Shown one piece after another: positions 1 to 6,270 of a stretch of DNA of 64,000 nucleotides. The notes below the pieces were generated by a model. The model was not told the origin of the DNA and ran no database searches. It saw nothing but the letters and a program-made list of their open reading frames with translations. Numbering within the stretch: the first letter of the stretch is position 1; each line of letters opens with the position of its first letter. Source of the stretch: Pseudomonadales bacterium (lineage in GTDB: Bacteria; Pseudomonadota; Gammaproteobacteria; Pseudomonadales; Pseudohongiellaceae); NCBI GenBank assembly GCA_012103535.1, contig WLWQ01000001.1:1-64000 (forward strand). Direction: 5' to 3'. A program made the position numbers and the translations under genes.

Positions 1-213
1 ATTACCGCTCAATCGAACGGACCAACGCCCACGACTCTTACCTTTCAATTGATGCAGATATAGTCCTGGAAGATCCATATCTTTAGGGCTTGTAGAGGCA
101 TTTAGTCGGCCTAAAATTAATCGAAGTCGGCTAATGTGATTAGCTTGGATGCCGGACTTAGTTCCCTTGAGAAAGTAGCGCTTAAGCCCTTTATGATTGA
201 AATTCTGAATCAC
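1..213 (-). CDS. higB: HigB-type toxin, partial (cut by window edge)
   Basis: Reading the - strand from a GTG at 211-213 gives 71 open codons running off the window edge. The start (MIQNFNHKGLKRYF) and later pieces (LRLILGRLNA, LHQLKGKSRGRWSVRLSGN) match the HigB/RelE-like mRNA interferase family, whose members begin M-I-x-x-F-x-H-K-G-L-K and carry an L-H-x-L-K-G motif. HigB cleaves mRNA at the ribosome and is normally encoded just before its antitoxin higA, which would lie beyond the edge. The gene is the leftmost cassette, oriented like the others and preceded by its own promoter (220-248). The family call rests on motif memory; the 3' end is not visible. Confidence 0.8.
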   Translation of the reverse strand, partial: MIQNFNHKGLKRYFLKGTKSGIQANHISRLRLILGRLNASTSPKDMDLPGLYLHQLKGKSRGRWSVRLSGN

Positions 214-214
214 A

Positions 215-248
215 TCCTAATTGTAACGTGATACGTTACAGGTGTCAA
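215..248 (-). promoter_or_regulatory. higB promoter with overlapping palindromic operator
   Basis: On the - strand a consensus -35 TTGACA (243-248) is followed after exactly 17 bases by TACAAT (220-225). An inverted repeat TGTAACGT/ACGTTACA (222-229 and 233-240, 3-base spacer) fills the spacer, where a HigA antitoxin would be expected to bind. The predicted transcription start falls at about 213, on the GTG start codon itself, so the message may be leaderless. The promoter lies inside the cassette, between attC 261-322 and the gene. Confidence 0.7.
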
Positions 249-260
249 CTACTGACGCCG

Positions 261-322
261 CATAACGCCCCTAAATAATGGGTGCAGCGCAGCTGCATCC
301 TTTATTGACTTGATTGTTATGT
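261..322 (-). other. attC recombination site 1
   Basis: The outer core boxes are CATAACG at 261-267 (R' on the cassette strand) and GTTATGTG at 315-322 (R''). Between them are the inner GGGTGCAGC/GCTGCA arms shared with most sites in this array. It ends the lipoprotein cassette at 356-685 and begins the higB cassette. Confidence 0.9.
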
Positions 323-355
323 GTCCGAATTCAAATGTTTTCACTGATATCGAGA

Positions 356-685
356 TTAGTCTGGTAATTGATTTAGATCGAATGCGGGATCTAGAATTCT
401 TTCTCCCTTTTCGGTAAACAAAATATCAATTGATATCTCACGTTCATCAGATATCAGATATTTGTGTAGCACCATTTTCCGTTCACCTGCCACTAAAAGG
501 GTCATCATTGGGGTTTCTTCAACATAGCCGTATTTTTCATTGAGAAATTCCAGTAACTGATCATGAGTTTCTACATTTGCAGCCTGCAAAGATACATTCT
601 CGTCTTCGCTATTATCGACCTCATATGCGCATGATGACACGAGGATCAAGACAAGCAAAAAATATGTACAAGTTCTAAATCTCAT
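356..685 (-). CDS. cassette-encoded small lipoprotein, unknown function
   Basis: The 109-residue product starting at the ATG at 683-685 begins MRFRTCTYFLLVLILVSSC, a lipoprotein signal peptide with a cysteine after LVSS, so it is likely exported and lipid-anchored. The mature part is acidic and has no domain I recognise. I chose this start over the longer frame beginning at 724 because the longer one would be translated through the neighbouring attC and would bury the signal peptide. It is the only gene in its cassette, ending 34 bases before attC 261-322. Cassette lipoproteins of unknown role are common in chromosomal integrons. Confidence 0.65.
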   Translation of the reverse strand: MRFRTCTYFLLVLILVSSCAYEVDNSEDENVSLQAANVETHDQLLEFLNEKYGYVEETPMMTLLVAGERKMVLHKYLISDEREISIDILFTEKGERILDPAFDLNQLPD

Positions 686-698
686 CGTGGTCTGCACA

Positions 699-770
699 CA
701 TAACGCTCGTAGTAATGGGCACAAGCCGTGCGGAGCAGGCTGTGTCCTTTATTGACTTGTTTGTTATGTG
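699..770 (-). other. attC recombination site 2
   Basis: CATAACG (699-705) and GTTATGTG (763-770) frame a 72-base site. The outer arms match the array consensus, but the centre carries a different, longer stem-loop (acaagccgtgcggagcaggc) from the usual GCAGC/GCTGC arm. It closes the nucleotidyltransferase cassette. Confidence 0.85.
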
Positions 771-830
771 TTGGTCTCATTTGCGAAAATGCTCAATCCT
801 AGGAAACTGCTTTGTGCCAACAGCAGATTT

Positions 831-1538
831 TCACAATCCAAGTTCAAGGCGCAATTTGGTCGTCACTTCTTCAACAATTTTCGATGTGTCAATATTATTA
901 TCACGACACCATTCAATTCCCTCGCTCTTGGAGAGTATCGCACCGCTATCTAAATACGCCATGGTTCGGCAAGCGTTCGCGACAGAGTAGTAATCGAGGT
1001 CTTCTTGTTGATTCTGAGCCCACTGAATATCACTCAGGATCGCGCTAAGGTAGTCTTCTCTTGGTATAAAGGGAAGTCTCTCTGGTGGATAGTTTCCTAA
1101 TAAATCTATGCCTCTAGCCCGCGCCATTGTTATGTGCCCGGCCAAGTCCTCATCTGCCAGCACGTCTGGTTTGAATCTACCTACAGAAAACGCCTCTCGT
1201 TTGTCCTCGCCATAGTGAAACACGTGCTTACATGGGTGTGACCAGTTGTCCAGGTCTTCCTTTACGATGATGCTGAACTCAAGCGGATGCGGTTCATTGG
1301 ATATCCATAACATCCCTTCACCAACAGTTTGGTGTTGCATATGCGTGAGTTCGCTATCAATAATGGCTAACACGTCAAGATCGCTTCGTTCGACCTCAAA
1401 TCCTGCTGACGCTGCCGAGCCATGAAGAATCAAACCCAACAACGACTTGTGGAGAGTCTGCTGAAGCAATTGAGTCAATGCCTCAAGCTGAGCAATAGCG
1501 GTTTCTGGTACTAAATTCTGGCTGTGTAGATAAGTCAT
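831..1538 (-). CDS. AadA-like aminoglycoside nucleotidyltransferase homologue (integron cassette)
   Basis: The 235-residue protein carries the nucleotidyltransferase signature L-H-G-S-A (residues 38-42) followed by S-D-L-D-V-L (52-57), the G-S...D-x-D pattern that binds Mg-ATP. The C-terminal half resembles the DUF4111 region of ANT(3'')/ANT(9) enzymes, with conserved stretches around FIPREDYLSAI and NACRTMAYL. The family transfers AMP to spectinomycin or streptomycin hydroxyls. It is somewhat shorter than AadA1 (about 260 residues), and whether it acts on a drug or another substrate cannot be told here. It is the sole gene of its cassette; the upstream attC (1626-1687) has an altered core. 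Gene family is likely, resistance is inference. Confidence 0.75.
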   Translation of the reverse strand: MTYLHSQNLVPETAIAQLEALTQLLQQTLHKSLLGLILHGSAASAGFEVERSDLDVLAIIDSELTHMQHQTVGEGMLWISNEPHPLEFSIIVKEDLDNWSHPCKHVFHYGEDKREAFSVGRFKPDVLADEDLAGHITMARARGIDLLGNYPPERLPFIPREDYLSAILSDIQWAQNQQEDLDYYSVANACRTMAYLDSGAILSKSEGIEWCRDNNIDTSKIVEEVTTKLRLELGL

Positions 1539-1625
1539 CAGATTTGCACTAACACTAGAAAACCGATTCCCCTACGTAGTTTTCCACTTCGTCGGCTTGG
1601 GGTCATAAGCTGATGCTTCGAAACA

Positions 1626-1687
1626 CATAATGCCCGTAATAATAGGCGCGCGCAGCGTGCGGTCCTTATTGATTTGTTTGTTATGTG
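1626..1687 (-). other. attC site 3 with altered R' core triplet
   Basis: The R'' side is normal (GTTATGTG at 1680-1687), but the other end reads CATAATG (1626-1632) where the eleven other sites have TAACG. On the cassette strand the conserved GTT of R' is therefore ATT, a change at the base next to the IntI crossover point. Confidence 0.85.
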
Positions 1688-1703
1688 TCGCCCACATAGT
1701 TTC

Positions 1704-2252
1704 TCAATATTCGAATATCTCTGGGTTTCGTTCAATAGTTTCATGAAACATTGCATTCCAACTGTCTATATCGTTTCTTGGATATGCATGATAGATATTC
1801 CAATTCCAAAGGCCAAAGTAGTCTGCCATTTGTATCAGTGAGCGTATTCGATACTCTTCAATTCGGCCCGAGCTGCTGCTCATTTCCAATGTTTCGTACC
1901 GCGCCGCAACACCTATGACGTCTTGCAGTAGCGCGAAAATGCGGTTTTCTTCAAATAATTGAATTATTGCCAAAATTTCGTATTGGTTCCCATTCTCTAA
2001 CTTTGACCGAAGATACCAAATCGCTTCATTTCCCTGTTCAGAAAAAATGGATTCTAGAGAATTACTTGTCGATCGGAGAGTTTCCGTATCAAAACTTGAG
2101 TCAAAGACGTTACTAAGGTCATTACAAGGAAGGTCGAAAATGGGGTCATCACGGTAAGGCGAATTTTCAGGAGGAGATACACATATTGCGGCTGCGCTAT
2201 GGACCCAGCTCATTGTGCACAAAAGCATCAAAATTTGACTAATTCGTTTCAT
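1704..2252 (-). CDS. cassette-encoded exported protein, unknown function
   Basis: From the ATG at 2250-2252 the product is 182 residues and begins MKRISQILMLLCTMSWVHSAAA, a clear Sec signal peptide with a likely cut after SAAA. The mature part has several cysteines near its start and is otherwise helical and acidic. I recognise no domain. A longer frame starting at 2294 would add residues encoded by the preceding attC, so the signal-peptide start is preferred. It is the only gene in its cassette and ends 17 bases before attC 1626-1687. Confidence 0.6.
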   Translation of the reverse strand: MKRISQILMLLCTMSWVHSAAAICVSPPENSPYRDDPIFDLPCNDLSNVFDSSFDTETLRSTSNSLESIFSEQGNEAIWYLRSKLENGNQYEILAIIQLFEENRIFALLQDVIGVAARYETLEMSSSSGRIEEYRIRSLIQMADYFGLWNWNIYHAYPRNDIDSWNAMFHETIERNPEIFEY

Positions 2253-2277
2253 AGAGCCTGATGACTTCTCATAGACA

Positions 2278-2335
2278 CATAACGCCCGTAACAATAGGAG
2301 CGCGGAGCGCTTCCTTTTCGGTTTGTTTGTTATTG
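2278..2335 (-). other. attC recombination site 4
   Basis: CATAACG (2278-2284) and GTTATTG (2329-2335) frame a 58-base site with short GCGCGGAGCGC central arms. The TAA of the R'' box (2330-2332 on the - strand) is the stop codon of brnA. Confidence 0.85.
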
Positions 2336-2557
2336 AGCCGCACTCTCTAAGCGTTCAGCTAGCCAGACTTTAATAATGGATTGGCGGGTAACACCTAACC
2401 GCGTAGCCTCTTTATCAAGAGAGTCAATCATCCATGTAGGAAAGTCGACGTTCACTCTGCGCTGCTCCTGATTCGGGCGTCTTATTTTAGATAGATCTAG
2501 AGAGCCCGATATGTTCTTGCCGGAGTTAAAGTCAGTATCAAATTTCTTAGCTTTCAT
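2330..2557 (-). CDS. brnA: BrnA-type antitoxin
   Basis: The 75-residue protein ends in a ribbon-helix-helix DNA-binding region (VNVDFPTWMIDSLDKEATRLG, then VTRQSIIKVWLAERL), the layout of BrnA antitoxins. It would neutralise BrnT and repress the pair's promoter. Its start overlaps the brnT 3' end by 11 bases, implying coupled translation, and its stop codon is the TAA of the attC R'' box. The toxin-first order fits the BrnTA family. Both genes sit in one cassette. Confidence 0.88.
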   Translation of the reverse strand: MKAKKFDTDFNSGKNISGSLDLSKIRRPNQEQRRVNVDFPTWMIDSLDKEATRLGVTRQSIIKVWLAERLESAAQ

Positions 2558-2810
2558 ACAATTTCACTTCCTCGCCGCGAGATCGGCGGACAGATATAAG
2601 ACGGATTACTTCACTTCGATATGTGATGACAGCGGACCAATGCTTTCGATCAATAACTCCTATCACTAGAAATCTGGGTTCATCTTCGGTCTTTGCTGGT
2701 ACTTCAAGGAGGTTGGGGTCTAGCCACAGCAACTGGGCATTAACGAAGTCTATGCCATATTTAGAGCAGTTAGCCTTGCTCTTCTTCTCATCAAACTCGA
2801 ATGAAATCAT
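2547..2810 (-). CDS. brnT: BrnT-type toxin (DUF497)
   Basis: The 87-residue product shows the DUF497/BrnT pattern: an N-terminal F-x-x-D-E-K-K-S-K-A-N-x-x-K-Y-G-I-D-F block and a C-terminal V-I-R-L-I-S-V-R-R-S-R-G-E-E block (the R-x-I-S-x-R motif). BrnT is a RelE-fold ribonuclease that blocks translation. It overlaps brnA downstream and has its own promoter and palindrome directly upstream (2811-2846). Such pairs are thought to stabilise large cassette arrays against loss. Confidence 0.9.
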   Translation of the reverse strand: MISFEFDEKKSKANCSKYGIDFVNAQLLWLDPNLLEVPAKTEDEPRFLVIGVIDRKHWSAVITYRSEVIRLISVRRSRGEEVKLYES

Positions 2811-2846
2811 GGTATATAAAATATACCTTTATGGCACGGTGGTCAA
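2811..2846 (-). promoter_or_regulatory. brnTA promoter and palindromic operator
   Basis: On the - strand TTGACC (2841-2846) is followed after 17 bases by TATTTT (2818-2823). The -10 sits in an inverted repeat GGTATAT/ATATACC (2811-2827, 3-base centre), a likely BrnA operator. The predicted start point is at or next to the ATG at 2810, so the transcript may lack a leader. Confidence 0.6.
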
Positions 2847-2854
2847 CTAGGCTC

Positions 2855-2917
2855 TATAACGCCCTGAATAATGGGAGCAGCGTTAGCTGCGTCCCTGATT
2901 GATTTGATTGTTACGTG
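2855..2917 (-). other. attC recombination site 5
   Basis: TATAACG (2855-2861) and GTTACGTG (2910-2917) frame the site, with internal arms GGGAGCAGC/GCTGC like the array consensus. It closes the cassette carrying 2924-3442. Confidence 0.88.
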
Positions 2918-2923
2918 TCATCA

Positions 2924-3442
2924 CTAGATGGCCTGCACCCAATCTGATTTAGTTACTTTAAATCCGTATTTTCTGCTTAAAAGTGCCACAACAGCTGGAA
3001 TATGTCTTGCGCCATAAACAATCGCTGTGGTTTCTGGCTTATTTCCATGTGTCGTAATATGTTCTTCTAATACTTCGACCAGTTTAGAATCTCGGTCATG
3101 TAGGATCGCTTCTTCAAACTTAATAGACTCCTGAGAGTCATCCAGATCGCTTTTCAATGAAACACTTTCCACTGAATGGTCTTTTGCCAGTGAATCTCGA
3201 TCCGTAAAAATGTATCGGTAGATTCCGTACATGGGCGCACAAACCAAAACTATCGCGCGGAACCATAGAGGAATTTGTCTCCATGACTTATCGAATTCTT
3301 CAGTGGTAACGTCACCATGTATCTTTTGAATTGGCATATTTTCGATATCAAGAGCTTTACTTTGTAGCTCAAGTCCTAACGACTTTTTCTTTTGCAAAAT
3401 CTTATAGCTTTGCACTAAGAACCACGTTCTTCTAGATTTCAC
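2924..3442 (-). CDS. cassette-encoded membrane protein with TraB-like C-terminal motif
   Basis: The 172-residue protein has one likely membrane segment (about residues 59-78, FRAIVLVCAPMYGIYRY), a charged linker, and a C-terminal block AIVYGARHIPAVVALLS...GF followed by a W near the end. That block resembles the C-terminus of TraB/GumN-type proteins, which share a V-x-G-x-x-H-x-P pattern, but the rest of that domain is absent or too diverged to see. I would call the function unknown. It is alone in its cassette and ends only 7 bases before attC 2855-2917. Confidence 0.5.
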   Translation of the reverse strand: MKSRRTWFLVQSYKILQKKKSLGLELQSKALDIENMPIQKIHGDVTTEEFDKSWRQIPLWFRAIVLVCAPMYGIYRYIFTDRDSLAKDHSVESVSLKSDLDDSQESIKFEEAILHDRDSKLVEVLEEHITTHGNKPETTAIVYGARHIPAVVALLSRKYGFKVTKSDWVQAI

Positions 3443-3508
3443 TCCTTCAAAAACTACATTATCGCAATTGGATAGTTGATTCTAGGAACTGCATAGATGC
3501 TCAGTACA

Positions 3509-3574
3509 CGTAACGCCCGTAATAATGGGCTCAGCACGCAGTGCTGAGTCCTTGATTGATTTGTTTGTTATCTG
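3509..3574 (-). other. attC recombination site 6
   Basis: CGTAACG (3509-3515) and GTTATCTG (3567-3574) frame the site; the central arms are CTCAGCA/TGCTGAG. The desaturase frame reads into this site and stops at 3531, inside it. Confidence 0.85.
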
Positions 3575-4460
3575 CCTTCTTTAAATCTTCTCGTAGCTCA
3601 GCAGGGCGTGGTTCACCAACGTTCGATACCAAACCTAGATGTTTTAAGCATTGTATTAGCCTCCATGAAGGGTCACTTTGACCTTTCTCAATACCAATAC
3701 GAGCGGATTCTGGAAATGCATGATGATTGTTATGCCAACATTCACCATAAGTTAGTATCCCTAATCCCGGAATATTCGAAGCCTGAACTCCAGCATTCTT
3801 CACAACCCAATTGCCAGGGCCAGGATTGTGACAGAAATAAGTAATAGTCCAGTGGCCAATCACGCTGACGGAAACACGAGCGAATACTCCCCAGACTACA
3901 TACGGCCATCCACCAATTATGAAAAGTAGTCCTGCAGCCAACAATTGATGGATTCGCCAGTACCTTTCAAGGTGACCGTAGAACGCACTATCCATGATCT
4001 TTGTTTCGATACTCAATATTGGAGGATTATCAAATTCAAACCGAGAAGTAAGTTGCCACCAAATGTCTTTAATAGGTGCTGCTGAATGATTGAAAAACCT
4101 GTGACAGCTTCTATTTCGTTGAGCCCAGTCGCGAGTATCATGAGTTTTAATAATTCCAATAGGGCCAGCCATTCCTACCAGCACACCTACATATATGAGA
4201 ACTCTTTCAAGAAGTGGGCGTGCGTTGAATGTCCGATGAATCATCATGCGATGCATTCCTACGCTGTGCCCAATTAGAAGAGTGGAATAAGTGAGAACAA
4301 GAAACAGCAACAATGTTTCAACGCTAAAGGTGGAAGGTCCGAAAAATAATGCTGCGGATAGCATGCCTAGATTCCAGGACGCTTTCGGAGAATCCCAAAC
4401 TATCCTTCCCAAATTAGGGTCCGCTTTAGTTGCATCTATTCTATGGACCGGTTCCATCAT
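3531..4460 (-). CDS. membrane fatty-acid (acyl-CoA type) desaturase, cassette-encoded
   Basis: The 309-residue protein has the histidine boxes of membrane di-iron desaturases: H-S-V-G-M-H-R (65-71), a second cluster H-R-F-F-N-H (120-125), and H-N-N-H-H in the last third (E-C-W-H-N-N-H-H-A-F-P). Several hydrophobic segments lie between them. The family inserts a double bond into acyl chains using O2, at the inner membrane. The second box departs from the usual H-x-x-H-H form, so activity is not certain. Its last dozen or so codons (NKQINQGLSTAC) are encoded by the attC site, so the C-terminus depends on the recombination site. An early second Met is a possible alternative start. Confidence 0.8.
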   Translation of the reverse strand: MMEPVHRIDATKADPNLGRIVWDSPKASWNLGMLSAALFFGPSTFSVETLLLFLVLTYSTLLIGHSVGMHRMMIHRTFNARPLLERVLIYVGVLVGMAGPIGIIKTHDTRDWAQRNRSCHRFFNHSAAPIKDIWWQLTSRFEFDNPPILSIETKIMDSAFYGHLERYWRIHQLLAAGLLFIIGGWPYVVWGVFARVSVSVIGHWTITYFCHNPGPGNWVVKNAGVQASNIPGLGILTYGECWHNNHHAFPESARIGIEKGQSDPSWRLIQCLKHLGLVSNVGEPRPAELREDLKKADNKQINQGLSTAC

Positions 4461-4482
4461 ACTAGAAGGCTACTCCTGTGCA

Positions 4483-4544
4483 GATAACGCCCATAGTAAT
4501 GGGTGCAGCGAAGCTGCATCCTTTATTGACTTGTTTGTTATGTT
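4483..4544 (-). other. attC recombination site 7
   Basis: GATAACG (4483-4489) and GTTATGTT (4537-4544) frame a site with the common GGGTGCAGC/GCTGCATCC arms. The TAA stop of the 4538-4783 gene is the TAA of the R'' box. Confidence 0.88.
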
Positions 4545-4783
4545 TCGTCACTTTCCGGATTGTAAAATTTGTAAAGAATAGCACTAACTAGGATTCCAAA
4601 TAGAAAAAATAGAAATAGAGCTTGACCGAAAACTAACCAAAATCCGTAATGGCCTAATAGTGCTATCCAATCAATATTTTCGGTTGAACCTGGAGCTATA
4701 GTTGTCGTCATTATCGCCGCGGGAATAGATAACACTATGCTAGCTACACAACCCAATTTGAAAATGTTGTTACGTATTTTCAA
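4538..4783 (-). CDS. cassette-encoded small membrane protein, unknown
   Basis: The 81-residue product has two hydrophobic stretches, near residues 10-30 (LGCVASIVLSIPAAIMTTTIA) and 47-72 (a Phe/Leu-rich segment), with a short acidic tail. The layout is that of a small inner-membrane protein with both ends on one side. No family recognised. Its stop codon lies in the attC R'' box. Small membrane proteins of this kind recur in the array (also 5391-5717 and 5777-6004). Confidence 0.5.
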   Translation of the reverse strand: MKIRNNIFKLGCVASIVLSIPAAIMTTTIAPGSTENIDWIALLGHYGFWLVFGQALFLFFLFGILVSAILYKFYNPESDET

Positions 4784-4798
4784 TTTCTACTCTAGAAA

Positions 4799-4914
4799 CA
4801 TAACGCCCATGTTTAGGCGTGGGGTTCGCCACGCGACAAATGCGGATAAGATGGCCGAAGGCCATCCGCATTTGTTGTGTGGTGAAGCCAACCCATAGAA
4901 CTGTTTGTTATGTG
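4799..4914 (-). other. attC site 8, long (116 bp) type
   Basis: CATAACG (4799-4805) and GTTATGTG (4907-4914) frame a 116-base site, twice the length of most others. It has an apical ATGGCC-GAA-GGCCAT hairpin and long GATGCGG/CCGCATTTG arms. It shares this design only with site 6149-6264. Confidence 0.88.
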
Positions 4915-4925
4915 TCGGCATGATT

Positions 4926-5279
4926 CTAAGTTATCACCCCTAAGCGGACAGTGCTCCCAAATCCAATATTTCCTTTATAGGTGACCTCTTGCTCGTGCAC
5001 GACATTTCCATCACACACAACCCAGATTCTATAGTCATGCCTTAAAGGAGAAACAGATATGTACTTGCTAAAGATATTTTCTATATCTTCTTTTGCCACG
5101 AGCAATTCACCCTGACCAGAGGCTCCAAACACTCCTGATTCTCTTAAAACTGTCATTTGGCATTCCTGATTCGAATAGTTAACTAAATCTCCAGAAATTG
5201 AAAACGATCCACCAACTTGAAACAACGAATTACAGGAGCTAATCCCAAAAGATAGAATCAAAAGAATAAGGAATCTCAT
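4926..5279 (-). CDS. cassette-encoded lipoprotein, unknown function
   Basis: The 117-residue protein starts MRFLILLILSFGISSCNSLF, a lipoprotein signal with the lipid-modified cysteine after GISS. The mature part is mostly beta-strand in character (alternating hydrophobic residues, Gly-rich C-terminus) with two further cysteines that could pair in the periplasm. No family recognised. It is the sole gene of a cassette closed by the long attC 4799-4914. Confidence 0.6.
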   Translation of the reverse strand: MRFLILLILSFGISSCNSLFQVGGSFSISGDLVNYSNQECQMTVLRESGVFGASGQGELLVAKEDIENIFSKYISVSPLRHDYRIWVVCDGNVVHEQEVTYKGNIGFGSTVRLGVIT

Positions 5280-5335
5280 ATTAACTAGTATCGTGTAGAA
5301 ATCTTCAATTTGTAGATCTCAATAAGATCGAGACA

Positions 5336-5397
5336 CATAACGCCCTTAGTAATGGGCGCAGCGCAGCTGCGTCCTTTATTGACTTGTTTGTTAGTGA
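5336..5397 (-). other. attC recombination site 9
   Basis: CATAACG (5336-5342) and GTTAGTGA (5390-5397) frame the site with arms GGGCGCAGC/GCTGCGTCC. The stop codon of 5391-5717 is in the R'' box. Confidence 0.88.
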
Positions 5398-5717
5398 GCA
5401 ACGACTCGATTCTTGCCCATGAAGGCAGTTACAAATGCATAAATCAATGTCGACGGCCAAATTGCGAACATCAGAACCGCTAGTTGAGTTTTATTCCTTT
5501 TAGCAGCGTGCAAGCATGATCTAAGAATTAGCCACATATTGCATACAAAGCCAATAACGGATAACAAAAGCTCTGCAATAGACAACTCACGCACGCTAAT
5601 TCCGCCTGCAGCCATTCGAGGGTCATTCAGTATCAAGAGCAGGATATACGACCACATAGCTACACTAACAGTGATAGAGAATCCTACGAACCATCTGTTT
5701 GCAATCAAGCTAACCAT
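5391..5717 (-). CDS. cassette-encoded membrane protein with three predicted helices
   Basis: The 108-residue product has three hydrophobic segments (about residues 10-30, 48-68 and 78-98) separated by short charged loops, with a basic C-terminal tail. No conserved motif is evident. It ends on the TAA of the attC R'' box, and its start lies a few bases from the next attC (5723-5783), so the cassette is almost all coding sequence. Function unknown. Confidence 0.5.
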   Translation of the reverse strand: MVSLIANRWFVGFSITVSVAMWSYILLLILNDPRMAAGGISVRELSIAELLLSVIGFVCNMWLILRSCLHAAKRNKTQLAVLMFAIWPSTLIYAFVTAFMGKNRVVAH

Positions 5718-5722
5718 TGCTC

Positions 5723-5783
5723 ACTAACGCCCTTAATAATGGGTGCCGCTTGCGGCATCCTTGATTGATTTGTTTGTTATGTG
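5723..5783 (-). other. attC recombination site 10
   Basis: ACTAACG (5723-5729) and GTTATGTG (5776-5783) frame a site with arms GGGTGCCGC/GCGGCATCC. The stop codon of 5777-6004 is in the R'' box. Confidence 0.88.
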
Positions 5784-6004
5784 CCGGCACCACGTTCGCT
5801 TAACATCGATTTGATTCCTACAAGTTGCGGATTACACCGAACTAGCACTAGAAGCTCTAGCGTTACAGGAATTGCTATCCCGATAATAATGAAAAGCAGC
5901 CAACTCTGCGCAAACAAACCAATGTAAATTGCGATCAGAGGCAATGAGCTATACAAGATAGAAACAAACCACTTATGGCGACTTTTTAGCTGAAACTGAG
6001 CCAA
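5777..6004 (-). CDS. cassette-encoded small membrane protein, unknown
   Basis: The 75-residue protein has a basic N-terminus (KSRHKW) followed by two closely spaced hydrophobic segments (about residues 14-32 and 35-54). No family recognised. Its stop is the TAA of the attC R'' box. About 145 non-coding bases precede it up to attC 6149-6264, the longest upstream region among the complete cassettes, so it may have its own promoter, though I see no strong -35/-10 pair. Confidence 0.45.
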   Translation of the reverse strand: MAQFQLKSRHKWFVSILYSSLPLIAIYIGLFAQSWLLFIIIGIAIPVTLELLVLVRCNPQLVGIKSMLSERGAGT

Positions 6005-6148
6005 ACAGTTGGATCAAACCATGCGCCTATAAGTATCTGTAAGATGTACATTTAGTGTTGGCTTCCTACACTCTGGACACAATCTATTCACGGCGCATAG
6101 TATCTCAATGTTGTTAGTGTATTGCGTAGCTCATTAGCATCGAGTGCA

Positions 6149-6264
6149 TATAACGCCCTTGTTAAGGTGCAAGGATCGCCGCACAGCGATTGCGCATAGA
6201 ATGGCCGAAGGCCATGTGCAATCGATGTGTGGTGAGCCGGTCCCATTGAACTGTTTGTTATGTG
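6149..6264 (-). other. attC site 11, long (116 bp) type
   Basis: TATAACG (6149-6155) and GTTATGTG (6257-6264) frame a second 116-base site. It shares the apical ATGGCC-GAA-GGCCAT hairpin and the GTGTGGTGA and GAACTGTTTGTTATGTG blocks with site 4799-4914. Confidence 0.88.
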
Positions 6265-6270
6265 TCGTAC

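Noticed and set aside
715..1048. Three short + strand frames opposite the nucleotidyltransferase gene
   Set aside because: They are antisense to a well-supported gene and run against the cassette direction; no ribosome sites or recognisable proteins.
1538..1756. Open frame on the - strand between two cassettes
   Set aside because: It reads straight through attC 1626-1687 and overlaps the 3' end of the exported-protein gene; its sequence is low-complexity translation of the recombination site.
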